A DNA stretch of 37,929 nucleotides, from NCBI GenBank assembly GCA_003153155.1, contig PLWV01000017.1, forward strand, positions 1 through 37,929, written 5' to 3'. Positions 15,876 to 24,685 of the stretch are shown here, piece after piece. The stretch comes from Gallionella sp. GTDB lineage: Bacteria; Pseudomonadota; Gammaproteobacteria; Burkholderiales; Gallionellaceae. The notes under the pieces were generated by a model. That model saw only the letters and a list, made by a program, of their open reading frames with translations. It was not told where the DNA came from and ran no database searches. Every line of letters starts with the position of its first letter. Within the stretch, counting starts at the first letter, position 1. The position numbers and the translations under genes are program-made.

Positions 15876-15950
15876 CCGGTTTTCGGGCACAATAACAATT
15901 AAGCAATGGACAAAAGGTTCCCAAAGACAATTTTCAAGGATGGGTACGAC

Positions 15951-16925
15951 ATGAAACAAAGTATGGCGATTCTAATGTTCAGATTAACCGGTCTGGCTAG
16001 CCTGGCTTTCGCATCTGGCGGCATAGCCATGGCGGATAATACCCAAGCTGCCGTCACCGTGGGCGTGTATGCCCAGCACTCCGGCGGCAAGATCGCCTAC
16101 CACTATCGCGTAGTCAATAACAGCCAGCGGAATATTACTGCTGTTTCGATCGGGCGCGACAACCAGAATGATGGGAATCCCGATAACGATGTCAATGAAC
16201 TTCTTGAACTCCCATCGGGATGGAATGCCAAGTTGGGCATCCCCTCGACAAGTGCCAACTCGCCCACAGGCTGGCGCGTCAGCGTGATCGCGCCGGAAGA
16301 GAACGAAACCCACGCAATCGCTTGGGAAACCATGAATGAGCACTCGCCCAAGCTTGTTGCCGGTCAAGCCGTGAACAAGATGAGTATCGCCCTGGATAAG
16401 GCCGATAACAACTATATGACCGGTCATGCGCTGGTCACTTATACCGACGGGGATCCCATAAATCTTACCGTTCCCATCGAACGCCTCGACCATACCCCGC
16501 CCGATTTCACGGTAAACCTGAGTCCCAACACAATCCTGCCGCAGAGCAATAAACTTGTACCCATCAATGCGTCCTTCACAACAAAGGACAACTACGACAA
16601 CATGCCAGAAATAAAGCTCGAGTCGATCACTGCTAACGAACCCTTGAGGGCAGATGACATCCGCGACGCGAGTTTTGGTCTTGATGACCGATATTTCAAA
16701 TTACGCGCCGAAAGCAAGAGTACGGCGGGACGGATTTACACAGTGACCTACTCGGCAACTGATGCCTCCGGCAACCAAACCACAGCCTCAGCCACTGTGA
16801 CGGTGACGGCGGCAACGACTGCACCTGTGACAAAACCAGTGGCTCCACCAGCACCAGTGACAACACCAGCAGCTGCGCCGCACGAACAAGACGAAAAAGA
16901 GAAGGTCAAGTTCGAGAGCAAGTAA
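15951..16925 (+). CDS. Exported protein with bacterial Ig-like region and proline-rich tail
   Basis: About 324 residues. The start is chosen at the ATG before KQSMAILMF because it begins a normal signal peptide (hydrophobic core about 6-24, cleavage near AMA-DN at 28) and AAGGA lies upstream; an in-frame ATG 15 codons earlier gives a poor leader. The mature part has two beta-rich regions; the second (DHTPPDFTVNLSPNTILPQSNKLVPI ... YTVTYSATDASGNQTTASATVTV) resembles HYR/Ig-like modules. The C-terminus is a TAPVTKPVAPPAPVTTPAAAP linker with an acidic-basic end, as in surface-tethered or envelope-spanning proteins. No specific function is assigned. Confidence 0.7.
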   Translation: MKQSMAILMFRLTGLASLAFASGGIAMADNTQAAVTVGVYAQHSGGKIAYHYRVVNNSQRNITAVSIGRDNQNDGNPDNDVNELLELPSGWNAKLGIPSTSANSPTGWRVSVIAPEENETHAIAWETMNEHSPKLVAGQAVNKMSIALDKADNNYMTGHALVTYTDGDPINLTVPIERLDHTPPDFTVNLSPNTILPQSNKLVPINASFTTKDNYDNMPEIKLESITANEPLRADDIRDASFGLDDRYFKLRAESKSTAGRIYTVTYSATDASGNQTTASATVTVTAATTAPVTKPVAPPAPVTTPAAAPHEQDEKEKVKFESK

Positions 16926-17254
16926 GTTGGATAGGGGGCAATTCAATTCTGGGGCGATTCATGTATTCCAATTTCCATCGTTCCATTGCCCCCTCAAAAT
17001 ATGCACAATCCATCATTCAATCGGGACGCGCGGCCTGCAGGTATTGGTAATATCTGGTAACAATGTTGCTTCCATTTTTTTCCAGGGTCATGTATCGTTC
17101 TCGCCGTTCTGAACTGTAGCTTTTAGTAATCTTTAGGTGAGGCTGGCTGGCACCGATTTGAATGCAGCAGTGCATTTGAGGAAATCTGATCCATCGTTGC
17201 GAATCGGCACCGCGAATACCAAAATAGAATAAATCCCCCATAAGGAATTCAACA
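16926..17254. other. Non-coding gap of 329 bp with a long-loop inverted repeat
   Basis: AGGGGGCAAT (16933-16942) and ATTGCCCCCT (16985-16994) are a perfect 10-bp inverted repeat with a 42-base loop just after the exported-protein stop. It may end transcription, although no T-run follows. The remainder to 17241 holds no gene I can support. AAGGA at 17242-17246 is the ribosome binding site for the lipoprotein gene that starts at GTG 17255. Confidence 0.5.
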
Positions 17255-18646
17255 GTGAAAAAATTGTTTTACATGTTAATCGTTGCAATGGTGACACCCT
17301 TGCTTAGCGGGTGCAACAACGGGTCAACCGCCGCTCCCCCATCGGCGCTCTCGGCCACTGCGGGAGATGGCAGAGTGAAGGTCACTTGGACAGCCAGCCC
17401 CGGTGTCGACTACTGGCTTTTCACTGCAACTGACCCAAGCCTCTCCGCTTTCAATTGGACTGGCTTGCCGAATCAACATGCTTACGCCGCGGTCGCTTCT
17501 CCTTTTTATATGTGCGGCTTGTTTAATGGGACAACGTATTATTTTGCGGCCAATGGCCGTAGCAATGGCGGGGCAGGTGGCTCAAGCAGTCCGACGATCA
17601 ACGCGACTCCTTACAATGCCAGTGCCACTTGGACCGCCATCCCTACGCCTACTAATGGTGTGCCTTTATCCACAAACCTTTATGGTGTGGGATATACCAG
17701 CCTGACGACCTGCTCGAATAATGCGACCAGTGCCACCGGCAGTTTCGCCGCCGTTGGCGCAGGCGGCGCAATTTTTACTAGTAGCGATGATGGACAGCAT
17801 TGGACCCCGCCTACAACTGTGCCATCTGGCTTACCTGACCTCTATGCGGTGACCGGCTACGCCGCGAATCTCAACAACCCGACTACTCCAGCACTATACT
17901 GGGTAGCTGTTGGTGCTGGAGAAGCCTCCGTCTATAGCACCGATGGTATTTGGTATGATGGGCTCACCTACAATCCGACTTATCCGGCATTACATTCCTT
18001 GACACACGTTGCAGGCACGTTTTTCGCCGTAGGCGACAATGGAACGATAGTCTCGGGAACGGTACCAACAATACCCTCGAATGGCATCGCTTGGACGACT
18101 ATTATTACGTCAGGTACAACTAATAATCTGCAGGGCGTAACTCATGGCAACATTTATGTTGCAGTAGGAGACAAGGGCACGATTGTTACCAGTGCCGATG
18201 GCAGCACTTGGAATCCCCAAACACCAACACCCGCAACTACCAGCACTCTGCGGCAAGTGACTTACTTCGCCAGTAGCTATGGCAGCATCTATGTGGCGGT
18301 GGGTGACGCTGGCACGATTGTCACCAGCAAAGATGGCGGCGTCACATGGATCACACAAACTACCCCAATTGTATCGAATCTGGTCGGTATTGCAGCGGAA
18401 ACACAGCTTGTGTATGTGGCCACACCCGTTGTCGATCCTTCGTTGGGTTTCATTTCAATCGCACAGTTCGTGGCTGTCGATAACACCGGCAATGCCTATA
18501 CCAGCCCGAATGGCTATACCTGGACATCAGTCCCAGTCAGCACCGGCACAACCAGCACCAACGCAACCAGCCTGAATGCTTTGGTCAGCAGCGGTTTCGG
18601 ATACGTCGCCGTGGGGAACGCCGGCGCTACTGCATCTGCCTTCTGA
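17255..18646 (+). CDS. Lipoprotein with fibronectin-III-like domain and YCF48-like beta-propeller repeats
   Basis: 463 residues starting at GTG, with AAGGA eight bases upstream. A lipoprotein signal ends LLSGC (Cys20). Residues about 30-115 (APPSALSATAGDGRVKVTWTASPGVDYWLFTATDP ... GTTYYFAANGRS) are fibronectin-III-like. The rest contains repeated blades of the form YVAVGDxGTIVTSxDGxTW (near 170, 265, 300, 350 and 395), as in photosystem-II assembly factor YCF48-like/BNR propellers, which bind proteins or polysaccharides. Asp in place of Asn or Gly at +2 would decide sorting, but +2 is Asn, so outer-membrane sorting is likely. Exact role unknown. Confidence 0.78.
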   Translation: MKKLFYMLIVAMVTPLLSGCNNGSTAAPPSALSATAGDGRVKVTWTASPGVDYWLFTATDPSLSAFNWTGLPNQHAYAAVASPFYMCGLFNGTTYYFAANGRSNGGAGGSSSPTINATPYNASATWTAIPTPTNGVPLSTNLYGVGYTSLTTCSNNATSATGSFAAVGAGGAIFTSSDDGQHWTPPTTVPSGLPDLYAVTGYAANLNNPTTPALYWVAVGAGEASVYSTDGIWYDGLTYNPTYPALHSLTHVAGTFFAVGDNGTIVSGTVPTIPSNGIAWTTIITSGTTNNLQGVTHGNIYVAVGDKGTIVTSADGSTWNPQTPTPATTSTLRQVTYFASSYGSIYVAVGDAGTIVTSKDGGVTWITQTTPIVSNLVGIAAETQLVYVATPVVDPSLGFISIAQFVAVDNTGNAYTSPNGYTWTSVPVSTGTTSTNATSLNALVSSGFGYVAVGNAGATASAF

Positions 18647-18743
18647 CATTTAGTTGCCATGTGTAATGGCAGAAACCCACCAAGCCAGCTTCGATGAATA
18701 TCGTTTTTTCCCGTGTGTTCCGTGATGTGAGTCGATTCCATGT

Positions 18744-19388
18744 TCAGTGAGACAAACCGGGAAATAATTCCAGCATCCCATCCGCCATGAATTGCACCGC
18801 CATGGCAGCGAGAATCAGCCCCATCACCCGGGTAGCGATGTTGAGTCCGCCCGTGCCCAGACGCTGACCAATGGGCTCGGCAAGCCGCAACACCATCCAG
18901 GCTATCACCGCCACCCCCACGATCCCTAAACAGAACATGAGCTTGTCTGGCCAACTACCGGCCTGATGCGCATCAACAATGGTCAGGCTGATAGCACCCG
19001 GCCCCGCCAGCAGGGGAATCGCCAGCGGTACTACGGCAATGTCATTCTTGGCCTCCGCTTCGGCTTGCTCTGCGTCGGTATGCCGGGCCGGACTGGTTCT
19101 GGCATCGAACATGGCGATGGCAATGATGAGCACGAGCAGTCCACCGGCGATGCGGAACGCCGGAATGCCGATACCGAAGAACGATAGCAAAGCATCACCC
19201 ACCCAGACCGCAAGAGTCAGGATGACCGCCACTGCAATGGCGGTTTTTAGCGCGGTGCGGTGCATCTCCTCCGGACGGCGATCCGCCATCAGGCTGAGGT
19301 AAATGGGAATAGCTCCGAGCGGATTCAGGATGGCAAAAATACCCACCAGATACTTTATTTGCTCGGTCCAAACGGGTAATAGCGTCAT
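18744..19388 (-). CDS. MarC family integral membrane protein
   Basis: 214 residues with six hydrophobic segments and the family blocks FAILNPLGAIPIYLSLM (about 18-34) and AGPGAISLTIV (about 128-138). MarC/UPF0056 proteins are inner-membrane proteins of unknown transport role; despite the name they are not established multidrug resistance determinants. It is not obviously in an operon; DUF302 on the same strand starts about 480 bp upstream and ends 94 bp before it. Confidence 0.9.
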   Translation of the reverse strand: MTLLPVWTEQIKYLVGIFAILNPLGAIPIYLSLMADRRPEEMHRTALKTAIAVAVILTLAVWVGDALLSFFGIGIPAFRIAGGLLVLIIAIAMFDARTSPARHTDAEQAEAEAKNDIAVVPLAIPLLAGPGAISLTIVDAHQAGSWPDKLMFCLGIVGVAVIAWMVLRLAEPIGQRLGTGGLNIATRVMGLILAAMAVQFMADGMLELFPGLSH

Positions 19389-19482
19389 GATGGTTCTTTA
19401 GAGTTGAAAGCGTATCGCGGTTAAAGTTTGTCCTGAGCTTGTCGAAGTGGCCGCTCCCACACAGTACGCCAGAATGATTAAT

Positions 19483-19866
19483 CTATCTGGCTTCTTCGAT
19501 CATTTTCTTGGTCTTGGCTTCGACCTCTTGCGCCACTTTGACCAGCGATGCGTCTTGAGACAAAGCGGCTAGCATAGGGATCGGCTTGATCATACCGATC
19601 CTGGTTTTGCCCTGTTCGGTGTACACCGAGATGCGGCAGGGCAGTGCCATGTTCAAACGCATGTCGGTGGAAAGCACCTTGCCGGCTTGTCCCGGATTAC
19701 ACACCTCAAAGACTTTGCAATTCTCGGCGAAGGCGATGCCTTTGCTGCGCAGCGTCGCTCCCAGATCATGGATGTGCAGCACGCCAAACTCGTTGCGCTT
19801 CACTGCCGCCTCAAGGTCGGTCGCGGCCTGCTCGAATGTCTTGTTGCTTTCGACGATGTAATACAT
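19483..19866 (-). CDS. DUF302 domain protein
   Basis: 127 residues with the DUF302 pattern: MYYIVESNKTFEQAATDLEAAVKRNEFGVLHIHDL, then FEVCNPGQAGKVLSTDMRLNMALPCRISVYTEQGKTRIGMIKP. The central cysteine and PCRISVY strand are family hallmarks. Two other short cysteine-containing stretches (ENCKVFEVC) are present. There is no signal peptide, so it is cytosolic. Function is unknown; family members often accompany metal or sulfur metabolism genes, but no such link is visible here. AAGGAGA lies well placed before the ATG. Confidence 0.88.
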   Translation of the reverse strand: MYYIVESNKTFEQAATDLEAAVKRNEFGVLHIHDLGATLRSKGIAFAENCKVFEVCNPGQAGKVLSTDMRLNMALPCRISVYTEQGKTRIGMIKPIPMLAALSQDASLVKVAQEVEAKTKKMIEEAR

Positions 19867-19963
19867 ATCTCTATCTCCTTGTTATATTGATGATGCTGTC
19901 CATCAGATCAGCGACGTATCATTGTCCAGACTGTATGCGCCATTGTCCAGCGGGTGCCCGTCC

Positions 19964-20025
19964 ATAACCAGCCACTTGGCTGTCGTATTTTGACAGCATA
20001 GTGGAATGGCTAGTAGTTCCATCAA
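19964..20025 (-). repeat. R1 palindromic repeat, inverted orientation
   Basis: Read on the minus strand it begins TTGATGGAACTACTAGCC, has the inner hairpin GCTGTC-AAAATAC-GACAGC and ends CCAAGTGGCTGGTTAT, matching R1 throughout. It lies in the divergent gap between the DUF302 and DUF4149 genes, so their promoters must sit around it. Confidence 0.75.
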
Positions 20026-20073
20026 AAGTTTTTCGGGCTTGCCATCAAATACGGCTGTGCTACCCTGCTCTAC

Positions 20074-20529
20074 ATGAAAAACTTATCGCAGCATCTCGCT
20101 TCGCTTTTAATCACCGCTTGGGTCGGTGGCCTATGGGCGATCGGCTATCTCGCCGTACCTGTCCTGTTCTACACGCAGCCCGACAGGCAATTGGCCGGCG
20201 AGCTGGCCGGCGAGATGTTCATCAGGTTGGGCTATCTCGGCATGGCGTGCGGGATGTATCTGCTGATCCAGCGCATCAGTGTGTCCGGTCGCACGTCCTT
20301 TCGCCTAGCCCTGTTCTGGGTTATCGCGGCGATGTTGCTGACCACACTGGCATTGCAGTTCGGCATCCAGCCTATCATGACCGACCTCAAGCTACAGGCG
20401 TTGCCCGCAGATGTGATGCACAGTGTGTTTGCCGACCGTTTTAAAATGCTGCACGGCATATCCAGCATCGCCTATCTGATAGAGAGTTTGTTGGGGGTAT
20501 TCCTCGTCATCAAGACACACCGCGCATAG
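20074..20529 (+). CDS. DUF4149 family membrane protein
   Basis: 151 residues with four hydrophobic segments (about 10-32, 48-64, 77-98, 130-147) and the DUF4149 features AWVGGLWAIGYLAVPVLF near the N-terminus and FKMLHGISSIAYLIESLLGVFLV at the end. The family is found in many betaproteobacteria, often as a single inner-membrane protein of unknown function. It converges with pntB, with a bidirectional-looking terminator between them. Confidence 0.85.
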   Translation: MKNLSQHLASLLITAWVGGLWAIGYLAVPVLFYTQPDRQLAGELAGEMFIRLGYLGMACGMYLLIQRISVSGRTSFRLALFWVIAAMLLTTLALQFGIQPIMTDLKLQALPADVMHSVFADRFKMLHGISSIAYLIESLLGVFLVIKTHRA

Positions 20530-20541
20530 TTGCCAAATAAA

Positions 20542-20563
20542 AAGAGCCGCATCAGCGGCTCTT
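20542..20563. terminator. Intrinsic terminator between DUF4149 gene and pntB
   Basis: AAGAGCCGC-ATCA-GCGGCTCTT is a perfect 9-bp stem with a tetraloop, located between two converging genes. In the minus direction it is followed by TTTATTTGG and serves the pnt operon well; in the plus direction it is followed by AATTAATT, a weaker tail. Confidence 0.85.
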
Positions 20564-20599
20564 AATTAATTCCCACAAATTTATTCCCACAAAACAATC

Positions 20600-21982
20600 T
20601 TAAGCGAGAGATTTTATGATGTCCTCAATCACCTTCTTGGCATCGCCAAACACCATCATAGTCTTGTCCAAGTAGAACAGCTCATTGTCCAAACCGGCAT
20701 AACCGGTAGCCATGCTGCGCTTAACCACCAGCACGGTGCGCGCCTTGTAAACTTCAAGAATTGGCATTCCATAAATCGGGCTGGCTTTATCGTTCTTGGC
20801 AGCTGGATTCACCACGTCGTTCGCGCCGATCACCAGCACCACGTCGGTATCGGCGAAATCGTTGTTGATCTCATCCATTTCCACTACCTGTTCGTAAGGC
20901 ACTTCCGCCTCGGCCAGCAGCACGTTCATATGTCCGGGCATACGACCGGCTACCGGATGAATCGCATAGCGCACCTTGACACCTTTTGCGGTGAGCAGCT
21001 TGGACATTTCGTTAATGGCGTGTTGCGCGCGCGCCACCGCCAGGCCATAACCCGGCACAATGATCACGCTGTCGGCATTGCCCATCAGGAACGCCGCATC
21101 GTCCGCGCTGCCGCTGCGATAAACCTTTTGCTCTCCGCCGGCATCCGCACCGGCATCTGCCGCACCGCCGCCGAAGCCGCCGAGGATCACATTGAAAAAC
21201 GAGCGGTTCATCGCCTTGCACATGATGTAGGACAGGATCGCACCGGAGCTGCCGACCAGCGAACCGGCTATGATCAGCATGTTGTTATTGAGCGTGAAGC
21301 CAATACCCGCAGCAGCCCAACCGGAATAGGAGTTCAGCATGGATATCACCACCGGCATGTCTGCGCCGCCGATCGGCATGATCAGCAACACGCCGATCAG
21401 CATCGCGATGGCGGTCATGATCAGGAACGGTATCCAGCTTTGCGTGACGAAAAAGGCGATGCCGAAAGCGATCATCAGCACGCCGAGCAGCAGGTTGAAC
21501 CAGTGCTGGCCTGCAAAGCGCAGCGGCTTGCTGCCCAGCTTGCCGGACAGTTTGCCGAACGCGATGATGGAGCCGGTGAAGGTGATCGCACCGACGAAAG
21601 TGCCGATGAATAATTCGATGCGATTGCTGGCATGCAGGGTTGCACCGATGCCATAGGCGAGCGGATTGTTGAACGCAGCCATCGCGATCAGCACCGCAGC
21701 CAGACCGACCAGCGAGTGCATCGCAGCGACCAGTTCCGGCATGGCGGTCATCTGGATGCGCCTGGCAATCACTGCGCCGATTGAGCCACCAACGATGATA
21801 GAGATCAGGATGTACACCACGTTGTGCGTAACGGTGAGGGTGGTCAACACAGCGATGCCCATGCCGGACATTCCGAACAGGTTACCGCGTCGCGCGGACA
21901 TCGGCGAGCTCAAGCCCTTCAGGGCGAAAATGAACAAGACCGCAGCGGTCAGATAGGCGAGTGCAACAGAATTTGCCGACAT
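20600..21982 (-). CDS. pntB: NAD(P) transhydrogenase subunit beta
   Basis: 460 residues. The N-terminal two thirds are multi-spanning (domain II beta part, LAYLTAAVLFIFALKGLSSP onward), and the C-terminal domain III binds NADP(H): IIVPGYGLAVARAQHAINEMSKLL (about 308-331), then RYAIHPVAGRMPGHMNVLLAEA and DINNDFADTDVVLVIGANDVVNPAA-type motifs with the KRSMATGYAGLDN loop. The enzyme uses the proton gradient to drive hydride transfer from NADH to NADP+. It is the last gene of a three-gene operon, nine bases after pntA2. Confidence 0.97.
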   Translation of the reverse strand: MSANSVALAYLTAAVLFIFALKGLSSPMSARRGNLFGMSGMGIAVLTTLTVTHNVVYILISIIVGGSIGAVIARRIQMTAMPELVAAMHSLVGLAAVLIAMAAFNNPLAYGIGATLHASNRIELFIGTFVGAITFTGSIIAFGKLSGKLGSKPLRFAGQHWFNLLLGVLMIAFGIAFFVTQSWIPFLIMTAIAMLIGVLLIMPIGGADMPVVISMLNSYSGWAAAGIGFTLNNNMLIIAGSLVGSSGAILSYIMCKAMNRSFFNVILGGFGGGAADAGADAGGEQKVYRSGSADDAAFLMGNADSVIIVPGYGLAVARAQHAINEMSKLLTAKGVKVRYAIHPVAGRMPGHMNVLLAEAEVPYEQVVEMDEINNDFADTDVVLVIGANDVVNPAAKNDKASPIYGMPILEVYKARTVLVVKRSMATGYAGLDNELFYLDKTMMVFGDAKKVIEDIIKSLA

Positions 21983-21991
21983 TATTTTTCC

Positions 21992-22279
21992 TTACTTGTT
22001 TTTCTTCTTGAACATATCCAGCATGCGCTGTGTGACGAGGAATCCGCCGAACACATTCACGGCGGCGAGTGTCACTGCAACCAGGCCGAGCACCGTGCCG
22101 ATGTCCAGTTTCACCGGCCCAGCCGCGAGCATCGCACCGACGATGATAATGCCGGAAATGGCGTTGGTAACGGACATCAACGGGGTATGCAGTGCGGGTG
22201 TGACGTTCCACACCACGTGATAGCCAATGAAGATCGCCAGCACGAATACGGTCAGATTCAGAACAAATGGGTCAGTCAT
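21992..22279 (-). CDS. pntAB: NAD(P) transhydrogenase subunit alpha part 2
   Basis: 95 residues, all membrane: [44 protein letters not shown] is the conserved alpha-subunit domain II, with three hydrophobic segments. The frame is open upstream, but the ATG at 2279 of this 22-kb region (position 22279) has GGAG six bases before it and matches the family start. In Escherichia coli this part is fused to the NAD-binding domain; here alpha is split in two genes, as in Rhodospirillum and many betaproteobacteria. Confidence 0.95.
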   Translation of the reverse strand: MTDPFVLNLTVFVLAIFIGYHVVWNVTPALHTPLMSVTNAISGIIIVGAMLAAGPVKLDIGTVLGLVAVTLAAVNVFGGFLVTQRMLDMFKKKNK

Positions 22280-22293
22280 TTTTTCTCCATGAA

Positions 22294-23496
22294 TTATTTG
22301 GCTGCGCCAAGACCGCCCGAAGGGCGAGCGTCTTGCGGCGTACCCTTTACGGGTGCACCCACCGGCATACCAGGTGCTGCGGGCACGAATGCCGCGCCAC
22401 CCTTGCATAACAAGGTGCCGGCGATGATATCGTCCTCAAGATTGATGTTCATTGCGCCCGTTTTGTCGCACAGCAGATTAAGAAAGTTGAGCAGGTTGCG
22501 CGAATAGAACGCGCTGGCATCGGTCGCCACCAGACCCGGCAGATTAGCTTCGCCGACGATGGTCACGCCATGTTTGACCACGGTCTTGCCGAGTTCGGAC
22601 AACGGACAGTTGCCACCCGCCTCCACGGCCATGTCCACCACCACCGAGCCGGGCTTCATTTGCTTTACCGTGTCTTCGTGCAGCAGCACCGGCGCAGCGC
22701 GCCCGGGGATCAACGCAGTGGTGATGATGATGTCGGCCTGCTTGGCACGCTCCGCCACCAGCACGGCCTGACGCTGCATCCATGAAGCGGGCATGGGACG
22801 CGCATAGCCGCCGACACCCTTTGCAATTTCCCGCTCTTCATCGGTCTCGAATGGCACGTCAATAAACTTGGCACCGAGCGATTCGACCTGTTCCTTGGCA
22901 GCGGGTCGCACGTCGGAAGCTTCGACCACCGCACCCAGACGCTTGGCTGTGGCAATCGCCTGCAAACCGGCCACGCCCACGCCCAGGATCAACACACGCG
23001 CCGCCTTGACCGTACCGGCAGCGGTCATCAGCATCGGCATGAAACGTTGATACAGATTGGCGCCCAGAATCACCGCCTTGTAGCCGCCAATGTTGGCCTG
23101 CGAGGACAGCACGTCCATCGCCTGCGCGCGCGAGGTGCGCGGCAATTTTTCCATGGCGAAAGCGGTGATGCCTTGTTGGGTATAAGATGCGACCTGTTCG
23201 GTTTGATGCGGGGAGAGCAAACCAATCAATACCGTATCGCGCGGCAGTTGTGCCAGTTCAGCAGCGGTAGGGGCTTTGACCTTGAGCACGATTTGCGCTT
23301 GTGCATACAGTTTGGCCGCATCAACCAGAGTCGCGCCCGCCGCTTGAAATTCCGCATCAGGTATGTGTGCGCCCGTACCCGCTCCGCTTTGCACCATCAC
23401 CACGTGACCGGAAGCCAGCATCTTCTTCACCGTTTCCGGTGTGGCCGCAACACGAGTTTCGCCTGCGCGCGTTTCCGCAGGAATGCCTATCAGCAT
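22294..23496 (-). CDS. pntAA: NAD(P) transhydrogenase subunit alpha part 1
   Basis: 400 residues: the soluble NAD(H)-binding domain [24 protein letters not shown] is the alanine-dehydrogenase/transhydrogenase start, [22 protein letters not shown] (about 168-189) the Rossmann motif followed by VEASDVRP, and [11 protein letters not shown] the flexible-loop region. It is first in the operon. The C-terminal tail after GMPVGAPVK ([16 protein letters not shown]) is encoded by a CGCCCTTCGGGCG hairpin bounded by AAGAC/GTCTT, suggesting a small repeat-derived end. Confidence 0.96.
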   Translation of the reverse strand: MLIGIPAETRAGETRVAATPETVKKMLASGHVVMVQSGAGTGAHIPDAEFQAAGATLVDAAKLYAQAQIVLKVKAPTAAELAQLPRDTVLIGLLSPHQTEQVASYTQQGITAFAMEKLPRTSRAQAMDVLSSQANIGGYKAVILGANLYQRFMPMLMTAAGTVKAARVLILGVGVAGLQAIATAKRLGAVVEASDVRPAAKEQVESLGAKFIDVPFETDEEREIAKGVGGYARPMPASWMQRQAVLVAERAKQADIIITTALIPGRAAPVLLHEDTVKQMKPGSVVVDMAVEAGGNCPLSELGKTVVKHGVTIVGEANLPGLVATDASAFYSRNLLNFLNLLCDKTGAMNINLEDDIIAGTLLCKGGAAFVPAAPGMPVGAPVKGTPQDARPSGGLGAAK

Positions 23497-23572
23497 GAAT
23501 CTCTCCTTTTTGTGGATTTTTTTAGACGCTAGTCTTGAGTCATCACTACCAAGCGCAATTTTTGCGTCTGCA

Positions 23573-23578
23573 ATTATA
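23573..23578 (-). promoter_or_regulatory. Candidate -10 box of the pnt operon
   Basis: TATAAT on the minus strand, 77 bases before the pntAA start, is a perfect sigma-70 -10 hexamer. No good -35 at 16-18 bases was found; TTGACG lies too close. The intervening leader carries a weak hairpin around GCGCAATTTTTGCG. Confidence 0.4.
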
Positions 23579-23664
23579 CCCGCACTGCGTCAATAATGAC
23601 TACGCGACTTCTATTCCACGCGGAAAGTTTCTCACCCGAATGCCGATTTTGTACTAATTACCGA

Positions 23665-24087
23665 TCAGGAAAACCAGCGCAAAAAGGCAGCAGAACTCAG
23701 GGCGATAGCGCCCAGCGTTAACGAAGCGCGCCAAGCGAGAAGTTGCTTCGTTACGGCCCATTCTGAATTCCATTTTACATAGGCGACGGCCAAAACAAAC
23801 CCGGTCGAGGCGCAGCCTATTTTGATCAGCAGCGCATCCACCGCTATGCCATGAATATCCGGCAGATGGCCTTCATAATAAAAGGTTGAAACACCAAAAA
23901 GCGCTCCGGTTGCCGCCTGAACTGCCCAGACCATGGCTGTCAGCAAGGCAAGCCGGTGTTGTACCGCCGCATTACCACGCACCAGCCAAAGGGCGGATGC
24001 GGCAGTCCCTACCACGGTCACAGCACCGAAGTTATGTATGACCTGAATGAGTGCATAAGTAAGGTTTTGCGCATCTGTACTTTGCAC
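23665..24087 (-). CDS. Four-helix membrane protein (hypothetical)
   Basis: 140 residues with four hydrophobic segments (about 18-36, 46-66, 82-104, 118-137) and no long soluble domain. Conserved-looking features are an early IHNFGAVTVVGTAAS and a mid-protein histidine. It resembles small CopD/DUF-type four-helix proteins in outline, but I cannot assign a family. The start is GTG. It follows the gene at 24099 by 11 bases on the same strand, so the two are probably one operon. Confidence 0.65.
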   Translation of the reverse strand: MQSTDAQNLTYALIQVIHNFGAVTVVGTAASALWLVRGNAAVQHRLALLTAMVWAVQAATGALFGVSTFYYEGHLPDIHGIAVDALLIKIGCASTGFVLAVAYVKWNSEWAVTKQLLAWRASLTLGAIALSSAAFLRWFS

Positions 24088-24098
24088 ATCTATACGCC

Positions 24099-24455
24099 TT
24101 ATTTAACCGTGGCTGTCACAGAACTCTGTACCCCGGTCATAGCATGGCTGGACGTTGCCTCTTTTACCACGATGGTATGTTTGCCGGATGATAGTTTCGG
24201 CAAGGCGATGCTGCATGGACAATGGCTAACATCACGAAAAACGATAGGATCCTGGTCGTCGACATAAACATGGACGTGATTGCCGTTGGGACTCAAATGG
24301 ACGTTAAATTCCAGCTTATTCCCCGTGGCACTCTGCAGGACTGCATCGTTTACCGGAGAGGTGATGGTGATCGAACCTGCGGAATCTGCTGCAAAAACCG
24401 GACTTACCAAAGCAACCAAGGCAAAACCAAAGAACAAACTAATGAGCTGTTTCAT
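24099..24455 (-). CDS. Periplasmic Ig-like protein with histidine/cysteine cluster (hypothetical)
   Basis: 118 residues with a signal peptide (cleavage near VFA-AD at 22) and a single beta-sandwich-like domain: ITITSPVNDAVLQS, NKLEFNVHLSPNGNHVHVYVDDQDPIVF, then SHCPCSIALPKLSSGKHTIVVKEATSS. The pattern H-x-H on one strand with H-C-P-C on the next is suggestive of metal binding or a disulfide, in the manner of small DUF4399-like domains; this is inference. GGAGA precedes the ATG. Its partner is the four-helix membrane protein downstream. Confidence 0.7.
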   Translation of the reverse strand: MKQLISLFFGFALVALVSPVFAADSAGSITITSPVNDAVLQSATGNKLEFNVHLSPNGNHVHVYVDDQDPIVFRDVSHCPCSIALPKLSSGKHTIVVKEATSSHAMTGVQSSVTATVK

Positions 24456-24647
24456 GACATTCTCCTTAAATTGAAATTAATTAAAATAAACACGACTGAT
24501 ACAGTCAACTACAGTGCGAATCTAGCGCCCTATTCAAAAAAAAGCAAGCCATAAATCCACCCCAAGTCCCATCCTTATCGTCAAGCCGCCCACGCCTGAA
24601 ACAGCAGTTCTTTTTTTCCGCGCCGCAAAGTGATTGTGCTTCTCCGC

Positions 24648-24653
24648 TATAAT
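24648..24653 (+). promoter_or_regulatory. Candidate -10 box of mutL
   Basis: TATAAT lies 32 bases before the mutL ATG in the divergent gap after the periplasmic-protein gene. The -35 region is poor at standard spacing, so only the -10 is claimed. Confidence 0.4.
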
Positions 24654-24685
24654 TCCGCGTCACATTCAACTCTGCTCCTGCACCC

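Noticed and set aside
17017..17241. A minus-strand ORF of 74 codons upstream of the lipoprotein gene
   Set aside because: It has no ribosome binding site, no neighbour on its strand and no family pattern; it is probably chance in the intergenic region.
19389..19482. GTCCTGAGCTTGTCGAAG segment between marC and the DUF302 gene
   Set aside because: It resembles half of a common proteobacterial intergenic repeat, but no second arm is present, so it was not listed as an element.
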